Positions 55,731-64,000 of a DNA stretch of 64,000 bases are shown here, piece by piece. A program made the position numbers and the translations under genes. Origin of the DNA: Acidimicrobiia bacterium (lineage in GTDB: Bacteria; Acidobacteriota; Vicinamibacteria; Vicinamibacterales; CAVVIG01); assembly GCA_016871175.1 (NCBI GenBank), contig VFZL01000016.1:1-64000 (forward strand), read 5' to 3'. Every line of letters starts with the position of its first letter. Position 1 is the first letter of the stretch. The notes beneath the pieces were generated by a model. It was not told the DNA's origin and ran no database searches. It was given only the letters and a program-made list of their open reading frames with translations.

Positions 55731-57536
55731 TTATTTCACCGTTTCTCGAACGACTTCCTCGATCGTGGTCACGCCTTCCTTGACCTTTCGCAGCCCGCTC
55801 ATGCGGAGCGTGATCATGCCTTCCTCGACCGCCTTTCGACGAAGCTCCAGGCCCGACGCCCCGACGAGAATCAGCTCTCGAAGCTGCTCGCTGACTTCCA
55901 TCACTTCGTAGAGACCGACACGGCCCTTGTAGCCGGTCATGTTGCAGCGCTCGCATCCGACGCCCTTCATCGGCACCACCGCGTGCGCGTCCTCTTGCGA
56001 GAATCCCGCATGCGCCAACGCGGCGGGGGCGTGCGGCGCCGGTTGCTTGCAGTTGCTGCACACGCGCCGCACGAGACGCTGCGCACAGATCAAGTGCACC
56101 GAGCTCGCCACGAGGAACGGCTCGATGCCCATGTTCATCAACCGGTTGATCGTGCTCGGCGCGTCGTTGGCGTGCAGGGTCGACAGCACGAGGTGACCGG
56201 TGAGTGCGGCCTTGACGGCAATCTCGGCGGTCTCGAAGTCGCGGATTTCGCCGACAAGGATGATGTTGGGGTCCTGTCGCAGGAACGAGCGCAACGCCGC
56301 CGCGAAGTTGAGACCGATGCTCTCCTTCATCTGCACCTGGTTCACGCCCACCAGGTTGAACTCGACCGGGTCTTCCGCGGTCATGATGTTCGTTTCGGGC
56401 GTGTTGATCTTCGATATGGACGAGTAGAGCGTGTTGGTCTTGCCCGATCCGGTAGGCCCCGTGACGAGGACCATACCCCAAGGACGGAGAATGGCCGACT
56501 CGAACTTCGCGAGCGACTCGGCCTCGAAACCGAGCCGCGTCATGTCGAGCATCAGCTTGTCCTTGTCGAGGAGACGCAACACGATCTTCTCGCCGAAGAG
56601 CGTGGGCAGCACCGAGACGCGGAAGTCGATTTCCTTGGGGACGCCGCTCTCGTTGAACCGGATCTTGATACGCCCGTCCTGCGGGAGCCGCTTCTCCGCG
56701 ATGTCGAGCTTCGACATGATCTTGATGCGCGATGAGATCGCGTCGCGGAACTTGAGCGGCGGGCTCATGATGTTGTAGAGGATGCCGTCTATGCGGTAGC
56801 GGACCCGGAGCTCCTTTTCGTACGGCTCGATGTGAATGTCGCTGGCGCCCTTCTGGATGGCGGACATCAGCACTACGTTCAGGAGCCGGACGACCGGCGC
56901 CTCCTCGCCATGGCGCGCGAGCGCGTCGGCGGAGATCTCTTGCAGCTCCTCGAGAACCTCGACGTCGCTGGTGTCTTCGAGGGTGGCTTGCAGCTCCTCG
57001 AGCCCCTTGCTCGCCATCTCGAGCGTGCTGGGTCCCGACGGAACGATCTGCGGCAGCGGCTCGGCGGCGATCTTCACCTTGCCGCTGGGAACGCCCGCCG
57101 GGCTCTGGATGGCCCCGGGGTAGTACTTGACGATCGCCTCCCCGACTGCGATCTCGCTCGCCACCACCGGCTCCACGTTGTAGCCGGTCATGAACTTGAT
57201 GTCGTCCATGGCGAAGACGTTGGTCGGGTCCGTCATCGCGATGGTGAGCGTGGCGCCAGCGCGGCTCAGCGGGACGATCTGGTATTTTTGGGCAGTCTCC
57301 GGCGGAATGAGCTTGATGACAGCGCTGTCGATCTCGAACTGGGCGAGGTTGATGGAGGGTACCCCGTACTGCTTGCTGAGCAGACTGGTGATCTCCTCGT
57401 CCTTGATGAAGCCCATCTTGACGAGGTTGACGCCGAGCTTCCCCCCATTGGTCTTCTGATAGTTCAGAGCTTGTTGGAGCTGCTCTGGTGTGATGCGCTT
57501 CTCCTTCAGCAGGAGCTCGCCAATTCGGACCGGCAT
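55731..57536 (-). CDS. pilB: Pilus extension ATPase PilB
   Basis: 601 residues from ATG 57536; the 60-residue upstream extension of the frame lies in the next gene's 3' region. N-terminal MshEN-type domain (IGELLLKEKRITPEQLQQAL), core with EEAPVVRLLNVVLMSAIQKGASDIHIEPY, Walker A GPTGSGKTNTLYSS, Walker B LVGEIRDFETAEIAVKAALTGH, and a zinc-binding tetracysteine (VCSNCKQ, GCERCNMTGYKGR). Assembles pilin into the fibre. 3 bases upstream of pilT. Confidence 0.95.
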   Translation of the reverse strand: MPVRIGELLLKEKRITPEQLQQALNYQKTNGGKLGVNLVKMGFIKDEEITSLLSKQYGVPSINLAQFEIDSAVIKLIPPETAQKYQIVPLSRAGATLTIAMTDPTNVFAMDDIKFMTGYNVEPVVASEIAVGEAIVKYYPGAIQSPAGVPSGKVKIAAEPLPQIVPSGPSTLEMASKGLEELQATLEDTSDVEVLEELQEISADALARHGEEAPVVRLLNVVLMSAIQKGASDIHIEPYEKELRVRYRIDGILYNIMSPPLKFRDAISSRIKIMSKLDIAEKRLPQDGRIKIRFNESGVPKEIDFRVSVLPTLFGEKIVLRLLDKDKLMLDMTRLGFEAESLAKFESAILRPWGMVLVTGPTGSGKTNTLYSSISKINTPETNIMTAEDPVEFNLVGVNQVQMKESIGLNFAAALRSFLRQDPNIILVGEIRDFETAEIAVKAALTGHLVLSTLHANDAPSTINRLMNMGIEPFLVASSVHLICAQRLVRRVCSNCKQPAPHAPAALAHAGFSQEDAHAVVPMKGVGCERCNMTGYKGRVGLYEVMEVSEQLRELILVGASGLELRRKAVEEGMITLRMSGLRKVKEGVTTIEEVVRETVK

Positions 57537-57583
57537 CGATACTACGACCTGTCTGCGAAGGTGAGAAGAGCCACCGTGAGAAC

Positions 57584-58618
57584 TCAGAACGCGGACCGGA
57601 GCGACACACCCCAGCCTGCACGCGACGTCCGCGAGGCGGCGGCGCCTCGCACCCACACCCCATCTACGTAGAGGCCGGCGCGCAGCGCGATGCTCGCGCC
57701 GACGCTCTCCTGCCACTCCCGATCGCCGACGGTATTAGTGCTCAGGCCTCCGCGCAGAAATACACGACTGCGCAACAGGCCCAGCTCACCGCCTGTCGCA
57801 AGGCGTCGTTCATCACCGAACACGGTCGTCGCCGTGGTCATGTCGACGTCCACGGCACCGATGAGCGAATCGAACACGCCCACTCGGCTCCTTCTCACCG
57901 CAACACCCGCACGCGCCTGTCGCGTCAGCACCACCCGCGCATCGCCGCTGCCAAAGCCCGGCTCGCCCACATGACGAACCGCGGCGCCGAGACTGACCCC
58001 GCCTGCTCGCACCATCACGCCCACGTCCAGATCGCCGCGCGTCTCGCGCGTCACGCGCAGGTCGTCTGCGCGATCGAGCGCGCCGGATCCGACGACGTCC
58101 GTGGTCGTCACAGCGCCCGCACGCAGGAGCCGAACGGTGGACGCGACGACGACGTGGTTCCCCAGGGACTGGCCGACCGTGGCGCCGAATGCCGAGACCG
58201 CCATCGCGCGCACAACTGGAACGTCACGACCTTCATCTTGTCGGCCCGGCTGCATAGCCCCGATAGAGTCGGACTGCCCACGGTCGCTCAATCGAAAGCG
58301 GTAGTAGCTGAGGCCGAGCGCCGGATACGCCAGCGCGAACGCGGATGTCCGAGACTGCGTGGCCGGACCCGCGATCGGCGTGTCCACTGGTGCGCGCCAC
58401 TGCGCACGCTCGAGAATCGTGCTGAAGAACGCGCCGCCTGCGAGACCGGCGGGATTCCACCACGTGGCGGAAGCATCGTCGGCCACCGCGACAAACGCCC
58501 CACCCATCCCTTGCGCGCGCGTGCCGACGTCCTCGAACGCCTGTGCCGCCGCAGGTCGCGCGGCCGCGGAGGCCAGCGCCAGACTGCAACCGCAAACGAG
58601 AGCGACGCGAACGCTCAC
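57584..58618 (-). CDS. Outer-membrane beta-barrel-type protein (FadL/PorV-like), function unknown
   Basis: 344 residues from GTG 58618; the frame extends to 58786 but would cross the MarR promoter. Signal peptide (VALVCGCSLALASAAARPAAAQ), then AFEDVGTRAQGMGGAFVAVADDASATWWNPAGLA, the N-terminal signature of FadL/PorV/UPF0164 outer-membrane proteins. Alternating strands follow and the protein ends on aromatic F. Cargo unknown. It may share the pilB transcript, 47 bases upstream of it. Confidence 0.78.
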   Translation of the reverse strand: MSVRVALVCGCSLALASAAARPAAAQAFEDVGTRAQGMGGAFVAVADDASATWWNPAGLAGGAFFSTILERAQWRAPVDTPIAGPATQSRTSAFALAYPALGLSYYRFRLSDRGQSDSIGAMQPGRQDEGRDVPVVRAMAVSAFGATVGQSLGNHVVVASTVRLLRAGAVTTTDVVGSGALDRADDLRVTRETRGDLDVGVMVRAGGVSLGAAVRHVGEPGFGSGDARVVLTRQARAGVAVRRSRVGVFDSLIGAVDVDMTTATTVFGDERRLATGGELGLLRSRVFLRGGLSTNTVGDREWQESVGASIALRAGLYVDGVWVRGAAASRTSRAGWGVSLRSAF

Positions 58619-58730
58619 GAGTCTGCACGCCACCGCACACCACGCTGGCCGGGCCCGGCTGATCCCCACCACAGGAATATCGGTAGCAGGCCGAGAATAT
58701 GAACACTGCCCGGACGCCATCCGTTCGGCG

Positions 58731-58774
58731 TTCGGACGTGGTAAATTAGCTAGCATAATCATTAGGACTCCTAA
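58731..58774 (+). promoter_or_regulatory. Promoter and palindromic operator candidate of the MarR gene
   Basis: TTCGGA (58731-58736), 17 bases, CATAAT (58754-58759), then the palindrome TTAGGA-C-TCCTAA (58762-58774) ending 2 bases before the GTG. It covers the expected transcription start, so a bound MarR dimer would block its own gene. ATTAGCTAGC just upstream is AT-rich and also partly palindromic. Confidence 0.5.
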
Positions 58775-58776
58775 AG

Positions 58777-59304
58777 GTGACCTCACGGGAACTCACCCAG
58801 GCGTTGGCACACGAGATCCTGCGCATCGTGCCGCTGGTCATGCGGACCGTGGCGGCCGAGCTGCGCGCCGCTGGTGAGCTGCCCGCACCTGCCCATTTTG
58901 GGCTGTTATCAGTGCTGGCAGCTCAACCGCACCCCCTGAGCTTGACCGACCTCGCGGCTCGGCAGGGCGTCAGCCCGCCGACCATGTCCAACAGCATCAG
59001 CGCACTCGTCGCTCGAGGCTGGGTCCGACGTTCGGCAGGTAAGGACCGGCGCCAGGTGCGCATCGAGGTCACAGCGAAAGGACGGGCGACAGTCTCTCGC
59101 GTAGGGCGTTCAGCCGAACGACACCTGGCCGAGCTGCTCGAGCCGGTCGGCGACGAAGCCCGGCAGCGACTCGGAGAAGGATTGCAGGTCCTCCTCGGCG
59201 TCTTTGGAGAACGGCCGGTCCGCAGGCCGTCTTCTCCTCGAAATCCGCGGGTGCGGCGGCGAGCCTCGCCCACTCGTCCGCCTGAACCAGTGGCAGGCGC
59301 GTAG
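58777..59304 (+). CDS. MarR-family transcriptional regulator
   Basis: 175 residues from GTG 58777. Winged helix: LSLTDLAARQGVSPPTMSNSISALVARGWVRRS (recognition helix) and the wing GKDRRQVRIEVTAKGR. The C-terminal helix (HLAELLEPVGDEARQRL) is for dimerisation, with a basic tail. MarR proteins usually repress adjacent efflux genes and are released by small ligands. Here the next three genes are an efflux-type adaptor and two permeases. Confidence 0.9.
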   Translation: MTSRELTQALAHEILRIVPLVMRTVAAELRAAGELPAPAHFGLLSVLAAQPHPLSLTDLAARQGVSPPTMSNSISALVARGWVRRSAGKDRRQVRIEVTAKGRATVSRVGRSAERHLAELLEPVGDEARQRLGEGLQVLLGVFGERPVRRPSSPRNPRVRRRASPTRPPEPVAGA

Positions 59305-59354
59305 CGTCTTATGTGTAGACCTTTTCCAATCCTTTTCGCCTTTCTGGAGCCTCG

Positions 59355-60746
59355 ATGAAACGGTGGACCATCCTCGCCCTACTCGCGCTTCTGCTCGTCA
59401 TCGGCGGAACCGTCGCCGCCGGCCTATGGTTCCAGCGGGAGCAGATCCCCATCGTCACCGCCGAGACGATCAAGACGCGGGATCTCACGGCAGTCGTCTC
59501 AGCGTCCGGGAAGATCCAGCCGAAACGTCTCGTGAACATCAGTGCCGACGCATCCGGCCGCGTCATCAACCTCGCGGTGAACGAAGGGGACCGCGTCGCC
59601 CGTGGGCAGTTCTTGCTGCAGATCGACCCCAAGTCGCTGCGAACCCGCGTGGACGGCGGAACGGCGTCGCTGCAGGCCGCCGAGGCCTCGCTCGATCAGC
59701 TTCGCCAAGGGGTGGAAACCGCCCGCGTTCAGTTGCAGCAGGCGCAACAGAATCTGACGCGCCAGAAAGAGCTGGCGAGCCAACAGCTCAACACGCGCGA
59801 AGCGCTCGAGAAGGCTGACAACGAGGTGCGGGCCGCCGATTCCGCGCTTCGCGAGCGCGAGAAGCAGATCGGAGCTCAGGCCGCGCGGATCTCACAGGAG
59901 CGCGCCACGCTCGAGAGCGCCCGCTACGACTTGAGCAAGGTGCGGATCGAATCGCCGATCGACGGCATCGTGACGCGCCGGAACATCCAGGAGGGCGAAA
60001 CCGCCGTCATCGGGACGATGAACAACGCTGGCACGGTGCTGTTGACGTTGGCCGACATGTCGATCATCCAGGCCGAAGTGGAAGTCGACGAAACGAATGT
60101 GCCCCTGGTCGCGATTGGCCAACCGGCGGTGGTTACCATCGACGCCCTCCCCGACCGCACCTTCAAGGGCCGAGTCACGGAGATCGGCAATAGTCCCATC
60201 CAATCGGCATCGGCGACGACGTCGTCGTCGCGACAGGCGACGAACTTCAAGGTGGTCGTGGTCGTCGAAGACCACATTCCCGACGTCCGCCCAGGGTTCA
60301 CGTGCACGGCCGACATCACCACGGCCACTCGCCAGAACGTCACAGCGGTGCCGATTCCTGCCGTCGCCGTTCGCGAGCTGCTGTACGACGCGAAGGACCA
60401 GATCGTGCGGCAGCCACCCGATCCGAATCGCCATCGAGGCCTCACGTTCATGCCGGGTGCAGGAGCGGCCCTCGAACCGACAGCCCAGGCCGCCGAGTTG
60501 CAGCCCGGCCAGACGCGCAGGGAGACCGAGGGGGTATTCATCCTTCGAGCGGACGTGGTGGAGTACGCGCCGATTAAGGTGGGCATTGCAGGCGATCAGT
60601 ATTTCGAGGTCCTGACGGGACTCTCGCCTGGGGACCAGGTGATCACCGGTCCCTACAACACGGTGCGCAATCTGATGGACGGCGACAAGGCGCAGGTCGG
60701 CACGCCTGGGGCCACCCGCCCAGTCTTCCTGGGATTCCCACGGTAA
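59355..60746 (+). CDS. Periplasmic adaptor (membrane fusion protein), MacA/HlyD-like
   Basis: 463 residues. N-terminal membrane anchor (about 5-25). Split biotinyl-lipoyl domain (GKIQPKRLVNISADASGRV, VNEGDRVARGQFLLQID and VRIESPIDGIVTRRNIQEGE) around a Gln-rich alpha-hairpin (about 95-190). Beta-barrel (EVDETNVPLVAIGQPAVVTI), then a membrane-proximal domain. It would bridge the inner-membrane transporter to an outer-membrane exit duct. 35 bases upstream of the first permease gene. Confidence 0.9.
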   Translation: MKRWTILALLALLLVIGGTVAAGLWFQREQIPIVTAETIKTRDLTAVVSASGKIQPKRLVNISADASGRVINLAVNEGDRVARGQFLLQIDPKSLRTRVDGGTASLQAAEASLDQLRQGVETARVQLQQAQQNLTRQKELASQQLNTREALEKADNEVRAADSALREREKQIGAQAARISQERATLESARYDLSKVRIESPIDGIVTRRNIQEGETAVIGTMNNAGTVLLTLADMSIIQAEVEVDETNVPLVAIGQPAVVTIDALPDRTFKGRVTEIGNSPIQSASATTSSSRQATNFKVVVVVEDHIPDVRPGFTCTADITTATRQNVTAVPIPAVAVRELLYDAKDQIVRQPPDPNRHRGLTFMPGAGAALEPTAQAAELQPGQTRRETEGVFILRADVVEYAPIKVGIAGDQYFEVLTGLSPGDQVITGPYNTVRNLMDGDKAQVGTPGATRPVFLGFPR

Positions 60747-60781
60747 CGGAACCCTCGCCACGGTAGCGGTCGTCAACATCG

Positions 60782-62005
60782 ATGAACGCACTCCTCGACT
60801 CGGCGGCCATAGCCCTCCAGGCCATCTGGGCGTCGAAGCAGCGGTCCTTCATGACCGTGCTCGGCAACATCGTCGCCGTGACGTCGATCATCTCGGTGGT
60901 GGCCCTCATCCAGGGGCTGAACGCTTCGGTGAAAGACGCCATCCTCAATCAGGCTGGCGCCGATTCGTTCAGCGTCCAACAGTTTCCGATCACCACGAGC
61001 GACGAGGAATTCGACAAGGCGCGGTACAACCCACGCATCACATCCGCCGACGCTCGCGCTATCCAACGCTACGGAGACGAAGTCGCGGCCGTCATGCTCC
61101 AGTCCCAGAACGTCGGCGCGGTGAGCTATCGCGACAAACAGCTCGACGCCGTCACGATTCATGGCGTGAGTGCCGCGTTCACGGAATTCTCGACGTTCGA
61201 TGCCGAGCGCGGGCGTTTGATGAGCTCGGTCGAAGTGGAGCGCTCGCGGCCGGTCGTCCTCCTTGGGTGGGAAGTGGCGGACCGGCTGTTCGGATCGGTC
61301 GATCCGCTGGAGAAGCATCTGCAGATCGAAGGCTTACGTTTCCGGATCGTGGGGATCAGCAAGAAACGCGGCTCGTTCCTGGGTCAGTCCCAGGACGACT
61401 TCGCGGTCATCCCGCTCTCGCGGTTCGAGGTCCTCTACGGAAGCCGACGGCAGCTGTCGATCACCGTGAAGCCTCGAAGCCTCGAGCGGATTAGCACGGC
61501 GATGGACGAAGCGACGGTCGCCCTTCGCTCCGCGCGCCGCCTGCGCCCCAAGGACCCCAACAACTTCGGCATGTTCACCTCGGATACGTTCCTGACGCTG
61601 TACTACGCCGCGACCAGCGGCATCTTCGCGGTGCTCGTGGGTGTCGTCGCGCTGTCGCTGGTTGTGGGTGGGATTGTGATCATGAACATCATGCTCATGG
61701 TCGTCAGCGAGCGCACGCGCGAGATCGGCCTGCGGAAGGCACTTGGAGCACGACGATCGGACATCATGGCGCAAATGCTCACCGAATCGGTCGTCCTGTC
61801 GGTCTTCGGCGGCGTGATTGGTACGCTCTTCGGCACGGCCTTGGCGGCCGCCGTGTCCGCGCTCACGCCGGTGCCAGCCTCGATCGAACCGTGGTCGGTG
61901 ATGGTCGGCATCGGCATTACCGCCCTCGTGGGCCTGTTCTTCGGTCTCTATCCGGCCTCACTGGCGGCGAGCCTCGACCCCATCGAGGCGTTGCGGAAGG
62001 AGTAG
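60782..62005 (+). CDS. MacB-like ABC transporter permease (first)
   Basis: 407 residues. N-terminal helix (RSFMTVLGNIVAVTSIISVVAL), a periplasmic MacB-PCD domain (about 50-270), then three helices of the FtsX/MacB type with SERTREIGLRKALGARRSDIMAQMLTES. No fused nucleotide-binding domain. Start ATG 60782. Related to, but clearly different from, the next gene. Confidence 0.9.
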   Translation: MNALLDSAAIALQAIWASKQRSFMTVLGNIVAVTSIISVVALIQGLNASVKDAILNQAGADSFSVQQFPITTSDEEFDKARYNPRITSADARAIQRYGDEVAAVMLQSQNVGAVSYRDKQLDAVTIHGVSAAFTEFSTFDAERGRLMSSVEVERSRPVVLLGWEVADRLFGSVDPLEKHLQIEGLRFRIVGISKKRGSFLGQSQDDFAVIPLSRFEVLYGSRRQLSITVKPRSLERISTAMDEATVALRSARRLRPKDPNNFGMFTSDTFLTLYYAATSGIFAVLVGVVALSLVVGGIVIMNIMLMVVSERTREIGLRKALGARRSDIMAQMLTESVVLSVFGGVIGTLFGTALAAAVSALTPVPASIEPWSVMVGIGITALVGLFFGLYPASLAASLDPIEALRKE

Positions 62006-62012
62006 GGGCCCC

Positions 62013-63323
62013 ATGTCCATTCGCCTCGGACTGCTCCGCGAGGTCGTCGCGATGGCGTTCGACACCGTCATCGGCAACAAGCTCCGATCCGCTCTGACGG
62101 TCCTGGGCGTGGTCATCGGCATCACGTCCATCGTGGGCATGACGTCGATGATCCGTGGCCTCGACGAGTCGCTCCGCGACATGATTCGATCGATCGGGCC
62201 GAACATCATCATGATTCAACGGTTCGGTCCGCTCAGCTTCACGAACGGGATCGAGTTCAACGCGCTCACCAAACGGCCGAACCTGACGATCTCCGACGCG
62301 CGCGCCATCGAACAACAGGCCTCGACGATTCAACTGGTGGACATCCAGCTCGGTGTTGGCGGCGGTCCGCCGATGCAGGAGCGGGTCTTCTATCGAGACC
62401 TCCGCACGAAGCTTCTCATCGTGTTCGGCACGACGGAGAACTTCGCCGAAGGTACGCGTCTCGGCCTGGCCGCGGGGCGGTTCTTCACCGGGACCGAGGT
62501 GCAGTATCGGTCGAATGTGGTCGTGCTCGGCCAGACCGCCCAGCAGGCGCTCTTTGCGCCCACGGGCACGGACCCGATTGGCAAGACAGTGCGCGTTGGC
62601 GCGGAGCGATTCACCGTCATCGGCGTGTTCGAGAAGCGACCCGGCATCGGGTTCGGTCCGACCCAAGATGACTTCGTGGCGATTCCGTACCCGGTGTACC
62701 AGCGCCAATTCGGGACACGGGCGGTCGGCTTCGGGCGCGGTCGTGGACCCGGGGGCGGCGTCTTTCAGGCCATCCAAATTGCGGCGGTGCCGCGCGAGGG
62801 CGTTCCGCAGGCGGAAGCCATGGCCGACGTCGAGCGTGTGATGCGAATCCGACATCAACTCAAGCTCGATGAGCCCAATGATTTCGACATCGCGACGCAG
62901 GACGCGATTCTCGGGCTCTGGGATCAGATTAGCCAGGCGACGTTTCTGGCGCTGATCGTCATCTCGTCGATCGCGTTGATGGTCGGCGGCATCGGAGTGA
63001 TGGCGATCATGTCGATCTCCGTCACGGAACGGACGCGGGAGATCGGCGTGCGCAAGGCACTCGGCGCGCGTCGAGCCGAAATCCTCTTTCAGTTCCTGAC
63101 GGAGGCGGCGTTCCTGACGTCGCTCGGCGGTGTCATCGGCATCCTCTTCGGCGCCGGGATCGGCTGGCTGGTCCACCTCGTGACGGGATTCCCGCTCTCT
63201 CTCCCCTGGTGGTCGTTCGCCATCGGCCTCGGCTTCTCTGCCTCGGTCGGCATCTTCTTCGGTATGTGGCCGGCCGTGCGCGCCTCGCGCCTCGATCCGA
63301 TCGAGGCGTTGCGACACGAGTAG
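62013..63323 (+). CDS. MacB-like ABC transporter permease (second)
   Basis: 436 residues, 7 bases after the first. Same architecture: N-terminal helix in SALTVLGVVIGITSIVGMTSMI, periplasmic domain, and VTERTREIGVRKALGARRAEILFQFLTEA in the C-terminal membrane part. The pair probably forms a heterodimer. The expected ATPase is neither between nor after them; the next gene is an EF-G-like GTPase. Confidence 0.9.
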   Translation: MSIRLGLLREVVAMAFDTVIGNKLRSALTVLGVVIGITSIVGMTSMIRGLDESLRDMIRSIGPNIIMIQRFGPLSFTNGIEFNALTKRPNLTISDARAIEQQASTIQLVDIQLGVGGGPPMQERVFYRDLRTKLLIVFGTTENFAEGTRLGLAAGRFFTGTEVQYRSNVVVLGQTAQQALFAPTGTDPIGKTVRVGAERFTVIGVFEKRPGIGFGPTQDDFVAIPYPVYQRQFGTRAVGFGRGRGPGGGVFQAIQIAAVPREGVPQAEAMADVERVMRIRHQLKLDEPNDFDIATQDAILGLWDQISQATFLALIVISSIALMVGGIGVMAIMSISVTERTREIGVRKALGARRAEILFQFLTEAAFLTSLGGVIGILFGAGIGWLVHLVTGFPLSLPWWSFAIGLGFSASVGIFFGMWPAVRASRLDPIEALRHE

Positions 63324-63325
63324 AC

Positions 63326-63514
63326 ATCAGTCGCAGGTCGCCAACTCACAGGCGGAAGTCACAAGTCGCCAGGTCGCAAGTCGCGTCTCGGGCGCGTTCG
63401 AGCGTCACCGCCGGCTCGCCACCGAACCGCGAAGAGTGAGGGCGCCTCGGTGCAGCGCGACGCGAGCCAGGCGGCTCGGCACCGCTCGATGAATCGGCGA
63501 TCGTCAATCGTCAA
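63326..63514. repeat. AGTCGC-type short-unit array (element D) and ATCGTCA repeat
   Basis: After the second permease, 7-8 base units of AGTCGC/AGGTCGC type run from about 63329 to 63385 (AAGTCGCCAGGTCGCAAGTC). A short GATCGTCAATCGTCAATAC lies at about 63498-63513. CGTCAATCGTCA also ends element C. The rest of the gap up to the promoter at 63519 shows no gene. Confidence 0.55.
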
Positions 63515-63518
63515 TACC

Positions 63519-63547
63519 TTGCGGCCTTCGTGCCCGAGCACTATCAT
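63519..63547 (+). promoter_or_regulatory. Promoter of the EF-G-like gene
   Basis: TTGCGG (63519-63524), a 17-base spacer and TATCAT (63542-63547), about 50 bases before the ATG. An AGGGGG ribosome site lies at 63585-63590. Confidence 0.6.
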
Positions 63548-63598
63548 GCGGCGTAAAGAGCTGTCCCGAATCACTGAGACCCACAGGGGGACCCGCGT

Positions 63599-64000
63599 AT
63601 GAAGGTCTACGACGCCGCCAGCATCCGGAATGTCGCGATTGTCGGGCATACCGGTTCGGGCAAGACGCAACTCGCCTCCGCCATTCTCGCCGACGCCGGC
63701 ATGATCAACCGCTTTGGGAAAGTTGATGACGGGACAACCGTCACGGATTTTGATGAGGAGGAGATCGCGCGCAAGCACACGCTCTCGGCGAGCCTCGCGT
63801 TCGCTGAATGGAACAGGCACAAGATCAACCTCATCGATACCCCGGGCATTGGTAACTTCTTCTCGGACGTCCGCAGCGCACTCTACGTCGCGGACGGCGC
63901 GCTCGTGGTGATCGACGCCGTCGCTGGCGTGATGGTGCAGACCGAGAAGGCGTGGGCGGCAGCCGACGAGCTGACGGTGCCCCGACTCGTGGTGCTCAAC
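63599..64000 (+). CDS. Elongation factor G-like GTPase (type 2), partial at the right edge
   Basis: 134 residues are present and the gene runs off the window. G1 is VAIVGHTGSGKT, G2 is in DEEEIARKHTLSASLAF, and G3 is INLIDTPGIGNF. The GHTGSGKT loop in place of the canonical EF-G AHIDAGKTT, and the phrase KVDDGTTVTDFDEEE, point to an EF-G-like (FusA2 or related) protein, not the main translocase. Start ATG 63599 behind AGGGGG. Confidence 0.85.
   Translation, partial: MKVYDAASIRNVAIVGHTGSGKTQLASAILADAGMINRFGKVDDGTTVTDFDEEEIARKHTLSASLAFAEWNRHKINLIDTPGIGNFFSDVRSALYVADGALVVIDAVAGVMVQTEKAWAAADELTVPRLVVLN

Noticed and set aside
55714-57663. 649-residue minus-strand open frame alongside pilB
   Set aside because: Same strand, different frame from an unmistakable PilB; Arg/Gly/His-rich with no motifs.

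Overview
The window is about 64 kb of high-GC bacterial chromosome, densely coding on both strands, with no rRNA, tRNA, CRISPR array, insertion sequence or phage gene that I can recognise. It looks like an Acidobacteriota genome, probably Vicinamibacteria-like (inference). The reasons are a VWFA-related protein of the Acidobacterial type (474-2633), the type IV pilus cluster layout with a VKOR-DsbA fusion beside pilA, a type 3 prolyl-tRNA synthetase, a type 2 EF-G-like protein at the right edge, and intergenic arrays of short degenerate GGTTC-type units. Many starts are GTG or TTG, and several genes have a -10 element almost abutting the start codon.

Region by region. 1-8.5 kb: a PrcB-like remnant, a secreted VWFA protein, an M24 peptidase, a Do/HtrA protease, an AmgK-MurU pair for recycling cell-wall sugars, and a sugar-phosphate isomerase-like protein. 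8.8-21.8 kb: a plus-strand translation and RNA block: asnS, rimO, then rimP-nusA-infB-DUF503-rbfA-nrnA-truB-rpsO-pnp. It has a promoter and intrinsic terminator hairpin in front of rimP, and a folded leader with a three-way junction in front of rpsO. 21.8-28.7 kb (minus): M48 peptidase, smc and a C-terminal processing peptidase. 28.8-31.1 kb (plus): tatA, tatC and a HEAT-like protein. 31.1-35.3 kb: proS and nadB (minus), aroB (plus).

35.3-57.5 kb (minus) is a type IV pilus region in two parts. The first holds a sigma-54 response regulator, a coiled-coil secreted protein, three minor-pilin-like genes, a sensor kinase, a membrane sulfatase/phosphoethanolamine-transferase-like protein and a TPR protein. 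The second holds the prepilin peptidase, an ABC exporter, VKOR-DsbA, pilA, pilR, pilS, pilC, pilT and pilB. pilA has a very good sigma-54 promoter, a dyad upstream and a terminator. The striking feature is that both kinases, PilR and the TPR protein are interrupted by one-base deletions or in-frame stops, and the other regulator appears to lack one C at its start. Adding one base back to each of the four regulatory genes gives a whole number of codons. The assembly, motor and prepilin genes are intact, apart from an unexplained overlap at the 3' end of the sulfatase.

57.6-63.3 kb: an outer-membrane beta-barrel-type protein divergent from a MarR regulator with a palindromic operator candidate, then a MacA-like adaptor and two MacB-like permeases without an ATPase. 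The window ends inside an EF-G-like GTPase gene with a clear promoter.
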